From contig VAYF01000153.1 of NCBI GenBank assembly GCA_005883885.1, positions 1-5,174 of the forward strand: DNA of 5,174 nt, written 5' to 3'. The position numbers and the translations under genes are program-made. Positions 1 to 5,174 of this stretch are shown here, piece by piece; the first letter of the stretch is position 1; every line of letters begins with the position of its first letter. The notes under the pieces were generated by a model. That model had not been told where the DNA came from and did not search any database. It saw nothing but the letters and a program-made list of their open reading frames with translations. Source of the stretch: Actinomycetota bacterium (GTDB taxonomy: Bacteria > Actinomycetota > UBA4738 > HRBIN12).

Positions 1-184
1 CCTCGGTGCCGTCCATGTCCGGGAGCCCGAGGTCCAGCAGCACCAGGTCGGGCTGCTGGTCCGCCGATGCGACCACGCCCTCCTCCCCCGTGCCGACGGT
101 CGCGACCTCGTACCCGTGCGCCTCCAGGCTGGTCCGGAGGGCCCGCCGGATCTGCGGTTCGTCGTCGACGACCAACACCTTCAC
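1..184 (-). CDS. Response regulator receiver domain, KdpE/OmpR-like (3' part cut by the window edge)
   Basis: The first 61 residues of a response regulator are visible, and the frame stays open to the left edge. It begins MKVLVVDDEPQIRRAL and has the acidic pocket D7-D8 and the phospho-acceptor D51 in the stretch LVLLDLGLPDMDG. This start-to-D51 spacing and the wording resemble KdpE and the second regulator in this window (3983 to 3297), with which it shares LVVDDEPQI and DLGLP. The DNA-binding domain is not visible, so assignment to the OmpR/winged-helix class is an inference from that similarity and from the partner kinase. I chose the GTG at 184-182 because it overlaps the kinase stop as GTGA and has an AGGAG site 8 nt upstream (197-193). 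It should receive phosphate from the kinase encoded just before it. Its targets are unknown; the repeat array upstream of the operon is a candidate binding site. Confidence 0.9.
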   Translation of the reverse strand, partial: MKVLVVDDEPQIRRALRTSLEAHGYEVATVGTGEEGVVASADQQPDLVLLDLGLPDMDGTE

Positions 185-1617
185 AGCACCGTCTCCTCGA
201 GCGGGACGTCGACCACCATCGCGGTCCCGCCTCCCGTCGTCTCCTCGACGCGGATGCGCCCGCCGTGGGCCGTCACGACGGCGCGCGCGATCGCGAGGCC
301 GAGACCGCTGCCCGAGGACTCCGGGCTCTCGCGGCCGCGGTAGAAGGCCTCGAACACCTTCTCACGCTCCTCGGGCTTGATGCCCGGACCTTCGTCGGAG
401 ACGCGGACACGGACCGCGTCGCGCGTCTGGCTGACGTGGATCCGGATCGTCCCGCCGCGCGGCGAATGCCGCGCGGCGTTCTCCAGCAGGTTCGTCAACA
501 CCTGGTCGAGCTGCACGGGGTCCGCCGGGACCTCGGGGAGGTCGGGGGCGAGCTGCAGCTCGACCGCGAAGTCGGCCAGGAGGGGACGCATCCGGGCCAC
601 GACCGCTTCCGCGACCTCGTCGACGGCCGTCGGCACCCGCTTCGGGATCAACGCGCCCGCGCGGATCTTCGCCAGATCGAGGATGTTCCCCACCAATCGA
701 TTGAGCCGGTCGGTCTCCTCGAGGATCGTCGTGAGCAGCTCCCGCTGCTGCAGCGCGTCGTGGATCGCGCTCGCGTCCAGCAGGCTCGTCACTCCCGCCT
801 TGATCGAAGCGAGCGGGGTGCGCAGATCGTGGGTGACCGAAGAGAACATCGCCGCGCGCAGTTGGTTCGTCTCGGCGTCCAGCTGCGCCAGGCGCGCCCG
901 AGCGTCCAGCCTCGCGCGGTCCAGCGCGACCGCCGCCTGCCGGGTCGCGGCCTCCAAGAGCAACCGCTCGTCGCGTGTGAACGGGCGTTTGCCCTCCGGG
1001 CGTTCCGCGATCAACGTCCCGAGCGGGATGTTCGACACGACGACGGGGATCACCTCGGTCGGCCCGCCGCGGGGCACCCCCGGGCGAACGGCCTTCGCCT
1101 CGATCTCCTGGCCGTCGAGCGTCACCGACACCTGGCAGGACGCGAGTCCGAGCGGCTCCAGGAGCACCTGGACGAACTCGTCGAGCACCCGGTCGGGGAC
1201 GTCTCCGGAGAGGAGCTTCGCCGACAGGAAGGCGAGGAGCCGCGCCTCACGCTCGCGACGGCTCGCTCGGTCGCGCTCGTCGGCAGCGTTGCCGACCACC
1301 AGGCCGACGACGACGGCGATCGCCAGGAAGACGACCGCGGCGATCAGGTCGCGGAGCTGTTCGAAGCCGAACACGCGTTGGGGCGATTCCACGATCGGAA
1401 GGGCGATCGAGGCGAGCAAGGCAGCCACGACGCCCGCCCACAGGCCGGCGCTGACCGCGGCGATCGTCACGGAGAGGATGAAGATCGCGACGCCCGCGCC
1501 CTGGAGCTGCGACGTGAGCAGCGCGAGCACCGTCCCGGCGAGCGTCGCGAGGAAGCCGATGCCGATCGCACGCAGCGTCAACCGAGCGAGACGACCGGGA
1601 GGACCTTCGACGACCAC
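181..1617 (-). CDS. Short KdpD-like sensor histidine kinase (DUF4118-GAF-HisKA-HATPase)
   Basis: This 478-aa membrane sensor kinase autophosphorylates a histidine and should phosphorylate the response regulator encoded 4 bp downstream. About four hydrophobic segments (roughly residues 13-34, 41-57, 58-76 and 90-110) form a DUF4118-like block as in KdpD. A GAF-like region follows (about 125-235), then a helical linker, then HisKA with VTHDLRTPLASIKAG (phospho-acceptor H263, codon 831-829). The HATPase domain has the N-box NLLENAARHSP (N376, N380), G1 DEGPG (408-412), the F-box around 421-428 and G2 GSGLGLAIA (436-444). All catalytic motifs look intact. Unlike full KdpD (about 850-900 aa), it lacks the N-terminal KdpD and Usp domains that sense K+ and c-di-AMP in the family, so its signal cannot be read from the sequence. 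The start is a GTG with no clear ribosome-binding site but with a TAGCGT -10-like element 6 nt upstream, suggesting a leaderless mRNA. It is paralogous to the kdpD at the right; the H-box regions are nearly identical even at DNA level. Confidence 0.92.
   Translation of the reverse strand: MVVEGPPGRLARLTLRAIGIGFLATLAGTVLALLTSQLQGAGVAIFILSVTIAAVSAGLWAGVVAALLASIALPIVESPQRVFGFEQLRDLIAAVVFLAIAVVVGLVVGNAADERDRASRREREARLLAFLSAKLLSGDVPDRVLDEFVQVLLEPLGLASCQVSVTLDGQEIEAKAVRPGVPRGGPTEVIPVVVSNIPLGTLIAERPEGKRPFTRDERLLLEAATRQAAVALDRARLDARARLAQLDAETNQLRAAMFSSVTHDLRTPLASIKAGVTSLLDASAIHDALQQRELLTTILEETDRLNRLVGNILDLAKIRAGALIPKRVPTAVDEVAEAVVARMRPLLADFAVELQLAPDLPEVPADPVQLDQVLTNLLENAARHSPRGGTIRIHVSQTRDAVRVRVSDEGPGIKPEEREKVFEAFYRGRESPESSGSGLGLAIARAVVTAHGGRIRVEETTGGGTAMVVDVPLEETVL
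193..197 (-). promoter_or_regulatory. Shine-Dalgarno site of the left response regulator
   Basis: AGGAG lies inside the 3' end of the kinase gene, 8 nt before the GTG at 184. It supports that start over later in-frame GTG or TTG codons and fits translational coupling across the 4-bp overlap. Confidence 0.6.
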
Positions 1618-1623
1618 GGCCGA

Positions 1624-1652
1624 ACGCTACCGCCCGCGCGATGCCCGTTCAC
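1624..1652 (-). promoter_or_regulatory. Candidate leaderless promoter of the short kinase operon
   Basis: Reading the minus strand, TAGCGT (1629-1624) fits the actinobacterial -10 pattern TANNNT and ends 6 nt before the GTG start at 1617, the spacing expected if transcription begins at the start codon. The -35 window 17 bp further upstream (1652-1647) reads GTGAAC. That is a poor TTGACA match, but it lies within the first copy of the TTCACG repeat array. A weak -35 replaced by a regulator box is typical of promoters activated by PhoB/OmpR-family proteins. The promoter is inferred from sequence only. Confidence 0.4.
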
Positions 1653-1716
1653 GCCTGGACCGCGTTCACGACATCTTCACGCCGCCCGCAGCTTCCTTCA
1701 CGCCCCTCTCACGGCC
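1647..1716 (-). repeat. TTCACG direct-repeat array, probable response-regulator operator
   Basis: Four close copies of a 9-mer occur in one orientation: GTTCACGCC (1647-1655), GTTCACGAC (1664-1672), CTTCACGCC (1675-1683) and CTTCACGCC (1696-1704). A fifth, degenerate copy is CTCACGGCC (1708-1716). Start-to-start distances are 17, 11, 21 and 12 bp, so copies 2 to 5 sit near whole helical turns of one another. Direct repeats with an 11-bp period are how OmpR/PhoB-family regulators bind in tandem, and the actinobacterial PhoP (PHO) box has a similar GTTCA core. The array lies 30-100 bp upstream of the kinase start, and its nearest copy overlaps the presumed -35. Autoregulation by the encoded regulator is the simplest reading; KdpE or a PhoP homologue is an alternative. 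Confidence 0.65.
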
Positions 1717-1749
1717 GATGCCGGAGCCTACTCACCGGAAAGAGGTTTT

Positions 1750-1811
1750 CTGCCGGACGGGCCGCGTGGCCGTCACCCCTAGGCGGTTCGCCGGGCAGGA
1801 TGGGTACATCC
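1750..1811 (+). other. Candidate structured RNA segment: branched stem followed by a short hairpin
   Basis: CTGCC (1750-1754) can pair with GGCAG (1794-1798), and the stem can extend by two more pairs around one bulged G. It encloses two small hairpins: GGCC-GCGT-GGCC (1760-1771) and GGCG-GTT-CGCC (1782-1792, which competes with the two extra pairs). Directly after comes GGATG-GGTA-CATCC (1798-1811). Together this could form a three-way junction plus a stem. I recognise no known riboswitch family. In GC-rich DNA such pairings arise easily, and the strand of any transcript is uncertain, so this is only a candidate 5'-leader element. Confidence 0.25.
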
Positions 1812-1836
1812 ACCGCTTTCCTCCGAGCCCGTCTTC

Positions 1837-1868
1837 GGGGCCGGCAGCTCCCTCCAGCTGCCGGCCTC
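1837..1868. repeat. Perfect 11-bp inverted repeat with a 6-nt loop
   Basis: GGCCGGCAGCT (1839-1849) and AGCTGCCGGCC (1856-1866) are exact reverse complements separated by CCCTCC. As plus-strand RNA, two more pairs (G1838-U1867, G1837-C1868) lengthen the stem to 13 bp. No T-run follows on either side, so it is not a canonical intrinsic terminator, and no gene end lies nearby. It could be an operator dyad, an attenuator or structural stem in a trkA leader, or a block between divergent transcripts. The loop CCCUCC is complementary to a GGAGG Shine-Dalgarno core, which may be chance. Confidence 0.7.
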
Positions 1869-1918
1869 AAGACATTTCTGGGGTCGTTCGCGGCGGCGAC
1901 CGTCTGCGCCCGAAGGGT

Positions 1919-1953
1919 CATGTCATGTCATCGCTAGAGCCCGGCGTTACCCT
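1919..1953 (+). promoter_or_regulatory. Candidate leaderless trkA promoter with GTCAT triplet
   Basis: TACCCT (1948-1953) fits the TANNNT -10 pattern and places transcription start at about 1960-1963, on the trkA ATG. ATGTCA (1925-1930), 17 bp upstream, matches TTGACA at 4 of 6 positions. There is no Shine-Dalgarno site before the ATG, which agrees with a leaderless mRNA. The -35 region overlaps a run of three GTCAT/TCATG units (about 1918-1932), which could bind a regulator. If this is the only trkA promoter, the hairpins at 1750-1868 lie upstream of the transcript rather than in a leader. Confidence 0.4.
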
Positions 1954-1962
1954 TCTGCCTCG

Positions 1963-2625
1963 ATGCGGGTCCTGATCATGGGTTGCGGGCGGGTCGGCTC
2001 CGAGCTTTCGCTCGCCTTGCTCGAGGGCGGCCACGACGTGACCATCATCGACAAGAACCCCGAGGCGTTCTGGCGCTATCCACCCGGTGACGGCGCTCGT
2101 CAGATGGTGGGGCTCGGCTTCGACCGCGAGCTTCTGGAAGAGGCTGGCATCAAGGACGCCGACGCCTTCATCGCCGTTTCCTCCGGAGACAATTCGAACA
2201 TCGTCTCCGCCCGGGTGGCGCTCGAGCACTTCCATGTCCCCAAGGTGATCGCGCGGATCTACGACCCGCGCCGCGCCGAGATCTACGGACGGCTCAACAT
2301 CCCGACCGTCGCGACCACGACGTGGGGCATCAAGCAGATCCAGCTGATGCTGCTGCACGACCGCGAGGAGATCCGCGAGAGCCTCGGCGGCGGCGACATC
2401 CTCCGCGTGCGGGTCCCGGTCCCCGCGCACCTGATCGGCAAGCCCGCCAACACCCTCAACGTGGACGGAAAGATCCTCGTCGCGGGGGTCTCCCGCGGCG
2501 GCACGGGCTTCCTCCCGACACCCGACAGCACCCTGCAGGCGGGCGACTACCTCGTCGTGATGATGGTCAAGGACGGGCTCGAGATGCTCGACCAGCAGCT
2601 CGAACCCGCGTCGGAGCATCACTGA
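1963..2625 (+). CDS. trkA: TrkA-family K+ transport regulatory protein (first RCK protein)
   Basis: This is a 220-aa cytoplasmic RCK protein that binds NAD(H) or a related nucleotide and gates a Trk/Ktr K+ channel in the membrane. The N-terminal Rossmann domain (RCK_N/TrkA-N, about 1-120) starts directly at the Met with the dinucleotide motif GCGRVG (7-12) and the ribose-binding acid D30 in VTIID. It also has the family's SSGDNSN (73-79) and ARIYDPRRAEIY (97-108) stretches. An RCK_C/TrkA-C domain (about 145-210) follows, with LIGKPANTL and the terminal LQAGDYLVVM. The length matches the short single-unit TrkA proteins of actinobacteria (CeoB type), about half of E. coli TrkA, which has two fused units. 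The first beta strand begins at residue 2, which fixes the start. It overlaps the next trkA by 1 bp. The membrane partner TrkH/TrkG is not in the window. Confidence 0.95.
   Translation: MRVLIMGCGRVGSELSLALLEGGHDVTIIDKNPEAFWRYPPGDGARQMVGLGFDRELLEEAGIKDADAFIAVSSGDNSNIVSARVALEHFHVPKVIARIYDPRRAEIYGRLNIPTVATTTWGIKQIQLMLLHDREEIRESLGGGDILRVRVPVPAHLIGKPANTLNVDGKILVAGVSRGGTGFLPTPDSTLQAGDYLVVMMVKDGLEMLDQQLEPASEHH
2613..2616 (+). promoter_or_regulatory. Shine-Dalgarno site of the second trkA
   Basis: GGAG lies within the end of the first trkA, 8 nt before the ATG at 2625. It supports that start rather than the longer in-frame open frame reaching back to 2322. Confidence 0.5.
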
Positions 2626-3290
2626 TGCGGGTCGTGGTGACCGGCGGCGGTGCGATCGGGCGCCACCTATCGGCGGATCTGGTGGAGCGCGGGCACGACG
2701 TGACGCTGATAGAGCAGCACCGCTCCGTCGTGGACCGGCTCCGCGAGGAGATCCCCGAGGTGAAGGTGATGCTCGGCGACGCGTGCGAGCCACGGGTCCT
2801 CGACGACGCTCACCTCGCCGATGCCGATGTCGTCGTCGCGGCCACCGGCGACGACGAGGACAACCTGGTCACGTCCTTGCTGGCGAAGCAGGAGTTCGCC
2901 GTGCCGCGCGTGCTCGCCCGGGTGAACCACCCCGGCAACGAGTGGCTGTTCAACGAGCAGTGGGGCGTGGACCAGGCGGTCTCGCCGCCACACATGCTGA
3001 CCGCGATGGTCGAGGAGGCCGTCACGACGGGTGACCTGGTCCGGCTCCTGCGCCTGGAGGGCGGTCGCGCCTCGATCGTCGAGACCAAGCTCACGACCGC
3101 ATCGCCGGCGACGGGCAAGGCGCTCTACGAGCTTCGTCTGCCGCCCGATTCCACGATCGTGGCGGTGCTCCGGGAGGGTCACGTCGTGATCCCCCAGCCG
3201 GAAACGGTGCTCGCAGCGGGCGATGAGCTGGTCGCACTGGCGGCGCCCGAATCGGAGCTGACGCTCCGCGAGGCGATCGTCGGGGACTGA
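2625..3290 (+). CDS. trkA: TrkA-family K+ transport regulatory protein (second RCK protein)
   Basis: This is a 221-aa RCK protein and the partner of the preceding one. It resembles the CeoC-type second TrkA of actinobacteria. RCK_N (about 1-120) has GGGAIG (7-12), the acid E30 in VTLIE, a conserved GDACEP (51-56), TGDDEDN (74-80) and ARVNHPGNEWLF (98-109). RCK_C (about 140-210) carries the usual PATGKALYEL and LAAGDELVAL wording. The two proteins differ clearly in sequence, including D30 versus E30 at the nucleotide ribose position. The pair may form mixed rings with non-equivalent sites, as inferred for other tandem short TrkA genes. The ATG at 2625 shares its A with the upstream stop (TGATG), and a GGAG site lies 8 nt before, so translation is probably coupled and the proteins made in similar amounts. 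The stop lies 6 bp from the stop of the convergent kdpE. Confidence 0.95.
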   Translation: MRVVVTGGGAIGRHLSADLVERGHDVTLIEQHRSVVDRLREEIPEVKVMLGDACEPRVLDDAHLADADVVVAATGDDEDNLVTSLLAKQEFAVPRVLARVNHPGNEWLFNEQWGVDQAVSPPHMLTAMVEEAVTTGDLVRLLRLEGGRASIVETKLTTASPATGKALYELRLPPDSTIVAVLREGHVVIPQPETVLAAGDELVALAAPESELTLREAIVGD

Positions 3291-3302
3291 CCCGCTTCAG
3301 TC
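3285..3302. terminator. Hairpin between convergent trkA and kdpE, containing both stop codons
   Basis: GACTGA (3285-3290) and TCAGTC (3297-3302) form a perfect 6-bp dyad around the loop CCCGCT. The left arm carries the trkA TGA and the right arm the kdpE TGA. Two more G-C pairs (3283-3284 with 3304-3305) can be added around one bulge. Being symmetrical, it could act on both transcripts as a bidirectional terminator or 3'-end stabiliser. There is no T-run on either side and the stem is short, so intrinsic termination is unproven. Confidence 0.35.
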
Positions 3303-3983
3303 GCCGGGTTCGAACCGGTAGCCCATGCCGGGCTCGGTGATGAAGTAGCGGGGATGTGACGGCTCCGGCTCGAGCTTCCGTCGGATCTGCGCCATGTAGA
3401 CGCGGAGGTAGTTCGTCTCCTCCTCGTAGCGCGGGCCCCAGACCTCCTGCAAGAGCTGGCGCTGACTGACCAGCTTCCCCGGATGACGGACGAGGACCTC
3501 GACGAGGTGCCACTCGGTGGGTGTGAGTCGGACCGCCATGTCGTCGGCCGAGACCACTTTCTTCGCGACGAGGTCCACGGTGAACGCCGACGTGCGGACG
3601 ACGGCTTCCTCGTCATCGGACGAGACCTCGCGGCGCTCGGATGCCCGCACCCGTGCGAGCAGCTCCCCCATGCCGAACGGTTTCGTGACGTAGTCGTCGG
3701 CCCCGGCATCCAGCGCGTCCACCTTCTCGGACTCTTGCTCGCGCGCCGACAGCACGATGATCGGGACCGCGGTCCACGTCCGGAGACCTCGGATCACCTC
3801 GACACCGTCGATCCCTGGCAACCCGAGGTCCACGATCACGACGTCGGGATGATGCCGTGCCGCCAGGTCGAGCGCCGCCTCACCATCCGGCGCCGTGTCC
3901 ACGTCGTAGCCGCGGGCGACCAGGTTGGTCTTCAGTCCGCGGAGGATCTGCGGCTCGTCGTCGACGACGAGCACCCTCGTCAT
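3297..3983 (-). CDS. kdpE: KdpE, K+-responsive response regulator
   Basis: This is a 228-aa OmpR-family regulator, close to the usual KdpE length (225 in E. coli). The receiver domain (2-115) has the acidic pair D8-D9, phospho-acceptor D52 in VIVDLGLPGIDG, the switch residue S79 in IIVLSARE and K101 in VTKPFGMGEL. The winged-helix DNA-binding domain (about 130-226) contains LTPTEWHLVEVL and a KdpE-typical C-terminus: LLQEVWGPRYE, LRVYMAQIRRKLEPEP and FITEPGMGYRFEPG. Phosphorylated by KdpD, it would activate the high-affinity K+ ATPase operon kdpFABC, which is not in this window. Its ATG overlaps the kdpD stop (ATGA), so translation is probably coupled; no separate Shine-Dalgarno site is evident. 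Its 3' end faces the trkA operon with a 6-bp gap, so the two transcripts very likely overlap unless terminated within the hairpin there. Confidence 0.95.
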   Translation of the reverse strand: MTRVLVVDDEPQILRGLKTNLVARGYDVDTAPDGEAALDLAARHHPDVVIVDLGLPGIDGVEVIRGLRTWTAVPIIVLSAREQESEKVDALDAGADDYVTKPFGMGELLARVRASERREVSSDDEEAVVRTSAFTVDLVAKKVVSADDMAVRLTPTEWHLVEVLVRHPGKLVSQRQLLQEVWGPRYEEETNYLRVYMAQIRRKLEPEPSHPRYFITEPGMGYRFEPGD

Positions 3984-5174
3984 GTCGACGCCGCTTGGAA
4001 AGCGAGGACCATCGTGAGCCCGCCACCCGGCGTGTCCTCGACCCCGAGCTCGCCGTCCATCGCCTCCACGAAGCCCTTCGCGACGGCGAGCCCGAGCCCG
4101 ATCCCGTCGCGGCTCGTGCCGTCACCGAGACGCTGGAAGGGCCGGAACATGCGCTCGCGGTCCTGTCGCTCGACGCCGGGGCCTCGGTCGATCACCCGCA
4201 GCTCCACGCGTCCGCCCGCGGCGGATCCGTGGATCCGCACCGGGCAGTCGGGTGGAGCCAGCCCCGACGCGTTGGCCACGATGTTCGCGATCGCCCGCTC
4301 CAGGAGACCGGGATCAACGTCGATCCGCGGCAGCGACTCCGGCACCTCGACCACCAGCTCGCGGCCACCGTCCGGGAGGCTCGCGAGCGCCTTCGGCACC
4401 ACCTCGTCGAAACCGACGACGGCACGGACCAACTTCAGAGCGCCTACCTGCAGGCGGCTCATGTCCAGCAGGTTCGCGACAAGGCCGGTGAGCCGGTCGG
4501 TCTCGTCCTCGATCGTGCCCAGGAACAGCGCCATCTCCTCGGGCGACCACGCGACCTCGTCGTCGCGGAGGCTGGAGACCGATGCCTTGATCGACGCGAG
4601 CGGGGTCCGCAGATCGTGCGACACGGCGGCGAGGATCGCCGTACGGAGCGCGTCCGCCTCCGCGCGCGCGGCGGACGCCGCGGCGTCCTGCGCGAGGGCC
4701 CGACCTCGGACGGCCAGCCCGAGTTGGCCGGCGAACGCGGACAGCAGCTGCAACCGGTCGGCCTGCAGGGGGCTCCCCCGGAGCGCGAGCACGGTGTCAT
4801 TGCCGAGCTGCACGACCTGCCCGGCCTCCTCGGGGTCGTCCGGGGCGCCGGCGCCCGCGGCCGCCTCTCGGATCCACCCGCTGTCGTTGCCGCCTTCGTG
4901 ATGGCCGTCGTCCCGGCGGCGGAGCACCGAGACCGCGTCCAGGCCGAACGTCGTTCGGGCGTGCTCGACGAGCTCGGGGAGGGGATCGCCCTCGGCCGCC
5001 ACCCGCGCGGTGAGGCGCGCGAGCGCCTCCGCCTCCGCGCCCCGGCGTTGCGCTTCCGCCCGATGCCTCGCCTCGCGGTCGACGAGGATACTCACGCTCG
5101 CCGCGACGACGACGAACACGACCAGGGCCACGACATCCTCGGGGTTGGCGACCTTCCATGTGTGGACCGGGGGA
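3980..5174 (-). CDS. kdpD: KdpD sensor histidine kinase, C-terminal part (N-terminus beyond the right edge)
   Basis: 397 residues are visible. The frame is open to the edge, so the GTG at 5131 is internal and not a start. Visible residues 1-33 include WKVANPEDVVALVVF, the last part of the KdpD DUF4118 block and its final membrane helix. A charged linker and GAF-like domain follow (about 50-155), then HisKA with AVSHDLRTPLASIKAS (H186, codon 4618-4616). The HATPase domain has G1 DRGPG, the F-box MFRPFQRLG and G2 GIGLGLAVAKGF. The N-box is unusual: NIVANASGLAPP (near 4285-4253) keeps both Asn but has Gly-Leu-Ala where most kinases have Lys/Arg-aromatic/His-Ser/Thr. The N-terminal KdpD and Usp sensor domains are expected off the edge but not seen. 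In the family this kinase senses low K+ and phosphorylates KdpE, whose gene overlaps its stop by 4 bp. Confidence 0.93.
   Translation of the reverse strand, partial: PPVHTWKVANPEDVVALVVFVVVAASVSILVDREARHRAEAQRRGAEAEALARLTARVAAEGDPLPELVEHARTTFGLDAVSVLRRRDDGHHEGGNDSGWIREAAAGAGAPDDPEEAGQVVQLGNDTVLALRGSPLQADRLQLLSAFAGQLGLAVRGRALAQDAAASAARAEADALRTAILAAVSHDLRTPLASIKASVSSLRDDEVAWSPEEMALFLGTIEDETDRLTGLVANLLDMSRLQVGALKLVRAVVGFDEVVPKALASLPDGGRELVVEVPESLPRIDVDPGLLERAIANIVANASGLAPPDCPVRIHGSAAGGRVELRVIDRGPGVERQDRERMFRPFQRLGDGTSRDGIGLGLAVAKGFVEAMDGELGVEDTPGGGLTMVLAFQAAST

Larger units (their letters stand above)
1618..1962. other. Divergent intergenic region between the short kinase operon and the trkA pair
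   Basis: This 345-bp stretch has no convincing gene. Open frames on both strands have no family resemblance and look like GC-rich noise. From left to right it holds a -10-like element for the kinase, the TTCACG direct-repeat array, a cluster of short hairpins (about 1750-1811), an 11-bp perfect inverted repeat (1839-1866), a weaker GGTCG/CGACC stem (1882-1901), a GTCAT triplet and a -10-like element for trkA. A region this long and this structured between two operons that otherwise pack genes with 1-4 bp overlaps suggests dense regulation of both sides. Confidence 0.8.

Noticed and set aside
1641..1937. Small open frames on both strands of the divergent intergenic region (98 aa plus, 70 aa minus)
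   Set aside because: They have Arg/Pro/Ala-rich composition, no convincing ribosome-binding site and no family resemblance, and they run through the repeat array and hairpins.
1723..1962. c-di-AMP (ydaO-type) riboswitch upstream of trkA
   Set aside because: The genomic setting is suitable, but on either strand I cannot find the conserved core such as the GAAUCCG..CAGCUAACC-type element.
67..1975. Long plus-strand open frames (571 and 532 aa) opposite the short kinase
   Set aside because: They are antisense to a clear histidine kinase with intact motifs, are full of Arg/Pro/Ser low-complexity sequence and show no family motifs. This is expected in high-GC DNA, where stops are rare.
3304..3318. 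tRNA T-arm-like sequence GGTTCGAACC
   Set aside because: It is a 10-bp palindrome encoding the KdpE C-terminus. No acceptor, D or anticodon arm surrounds it.
3483..4901. 472-aa plus-strand open frame opposite kdpE and kdpD
   Set aside because: Same reason: it mirrors two well-supported genes and has no recognisable domain.
3980..5131. A complete 383-aa short KdpD starting at the GTG at 5131
   Set aside because: The reading frame continues upstream to the window edge with typical KdpD membrane-region sequence (WKVANPEDVV), so the gene is cut by the edge rather than short.

Overview
This is a high-GC window (third codon positions are almost all G or C). It holds six genes, and every one belongs to potassium sensing or potassium-transport regulation. 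The layout and the protein families (paired short TrkA proteins of the CeoB/CeoC type, KdpDE-type two-component pairs, GTG starts, probable leaderless starts, weak Shine-Dalgarno sites) suggest an actinobacterium or a similar high-GC lineage such as some Chloroflexota. The sequence does not settle the phylum.

Layout. On the minus strand at the left is a two-gene operon. A 478-aa sensor kinase with a KdpD-like membrane block (DUF4118), GAF-like, HisKA and HATPase domains (1617 to 181) overlaps by 4 bp (GTGA) a response regulator that runs off the left edge (from 184). Next is a 345-bp divergent intergenic region (1618-1962). It carries an array of TTCACG direct repeats, several potential hairpins including an 11-bp perfect inverted repeat, and a candidate promoter for each flanking operon. 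On the plus strand, two consecutive TrkA-type RCK proteins follow (1963-2625 and 2625-3290), overlapping by 1 bp (TGATG). Facing them and ending only 6 bp away is a second minus-strand pair: kdpE (3983 to 3297) and the C-terminal part of kdpD (from the right edge to 3980), overlapping by 4 bp (ATGA).

How the genes fit together. The two TrkA proteins are cytoplasmic, nucleotide-binding gating subunits. They would regulate a Trk/Ktr-type K+ channel whose membrane subunit is not in the window. KdpD/KdpE is the classical K+-limitation two-component system; its target operon kdpFABC is not in the window either and may lie beyond the right edge. The left pair is paralogous to KdpDE. Its kinase lacks the KdpD and Usp N-terminal sensor domains and so reads some other or a reduced input.

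Points most worth a second look: the TTCACG array, which places a repeat exactly at the -35 position of a probable leaderless promoter for the short kinase (probable autoregulation by an OmpR/PhoB-family regulator); the potentially structured segment upstream of trkA; a hairpin between the convergent operons that contains both stop codons; and a degenerate N-box in the full-type KdpD.
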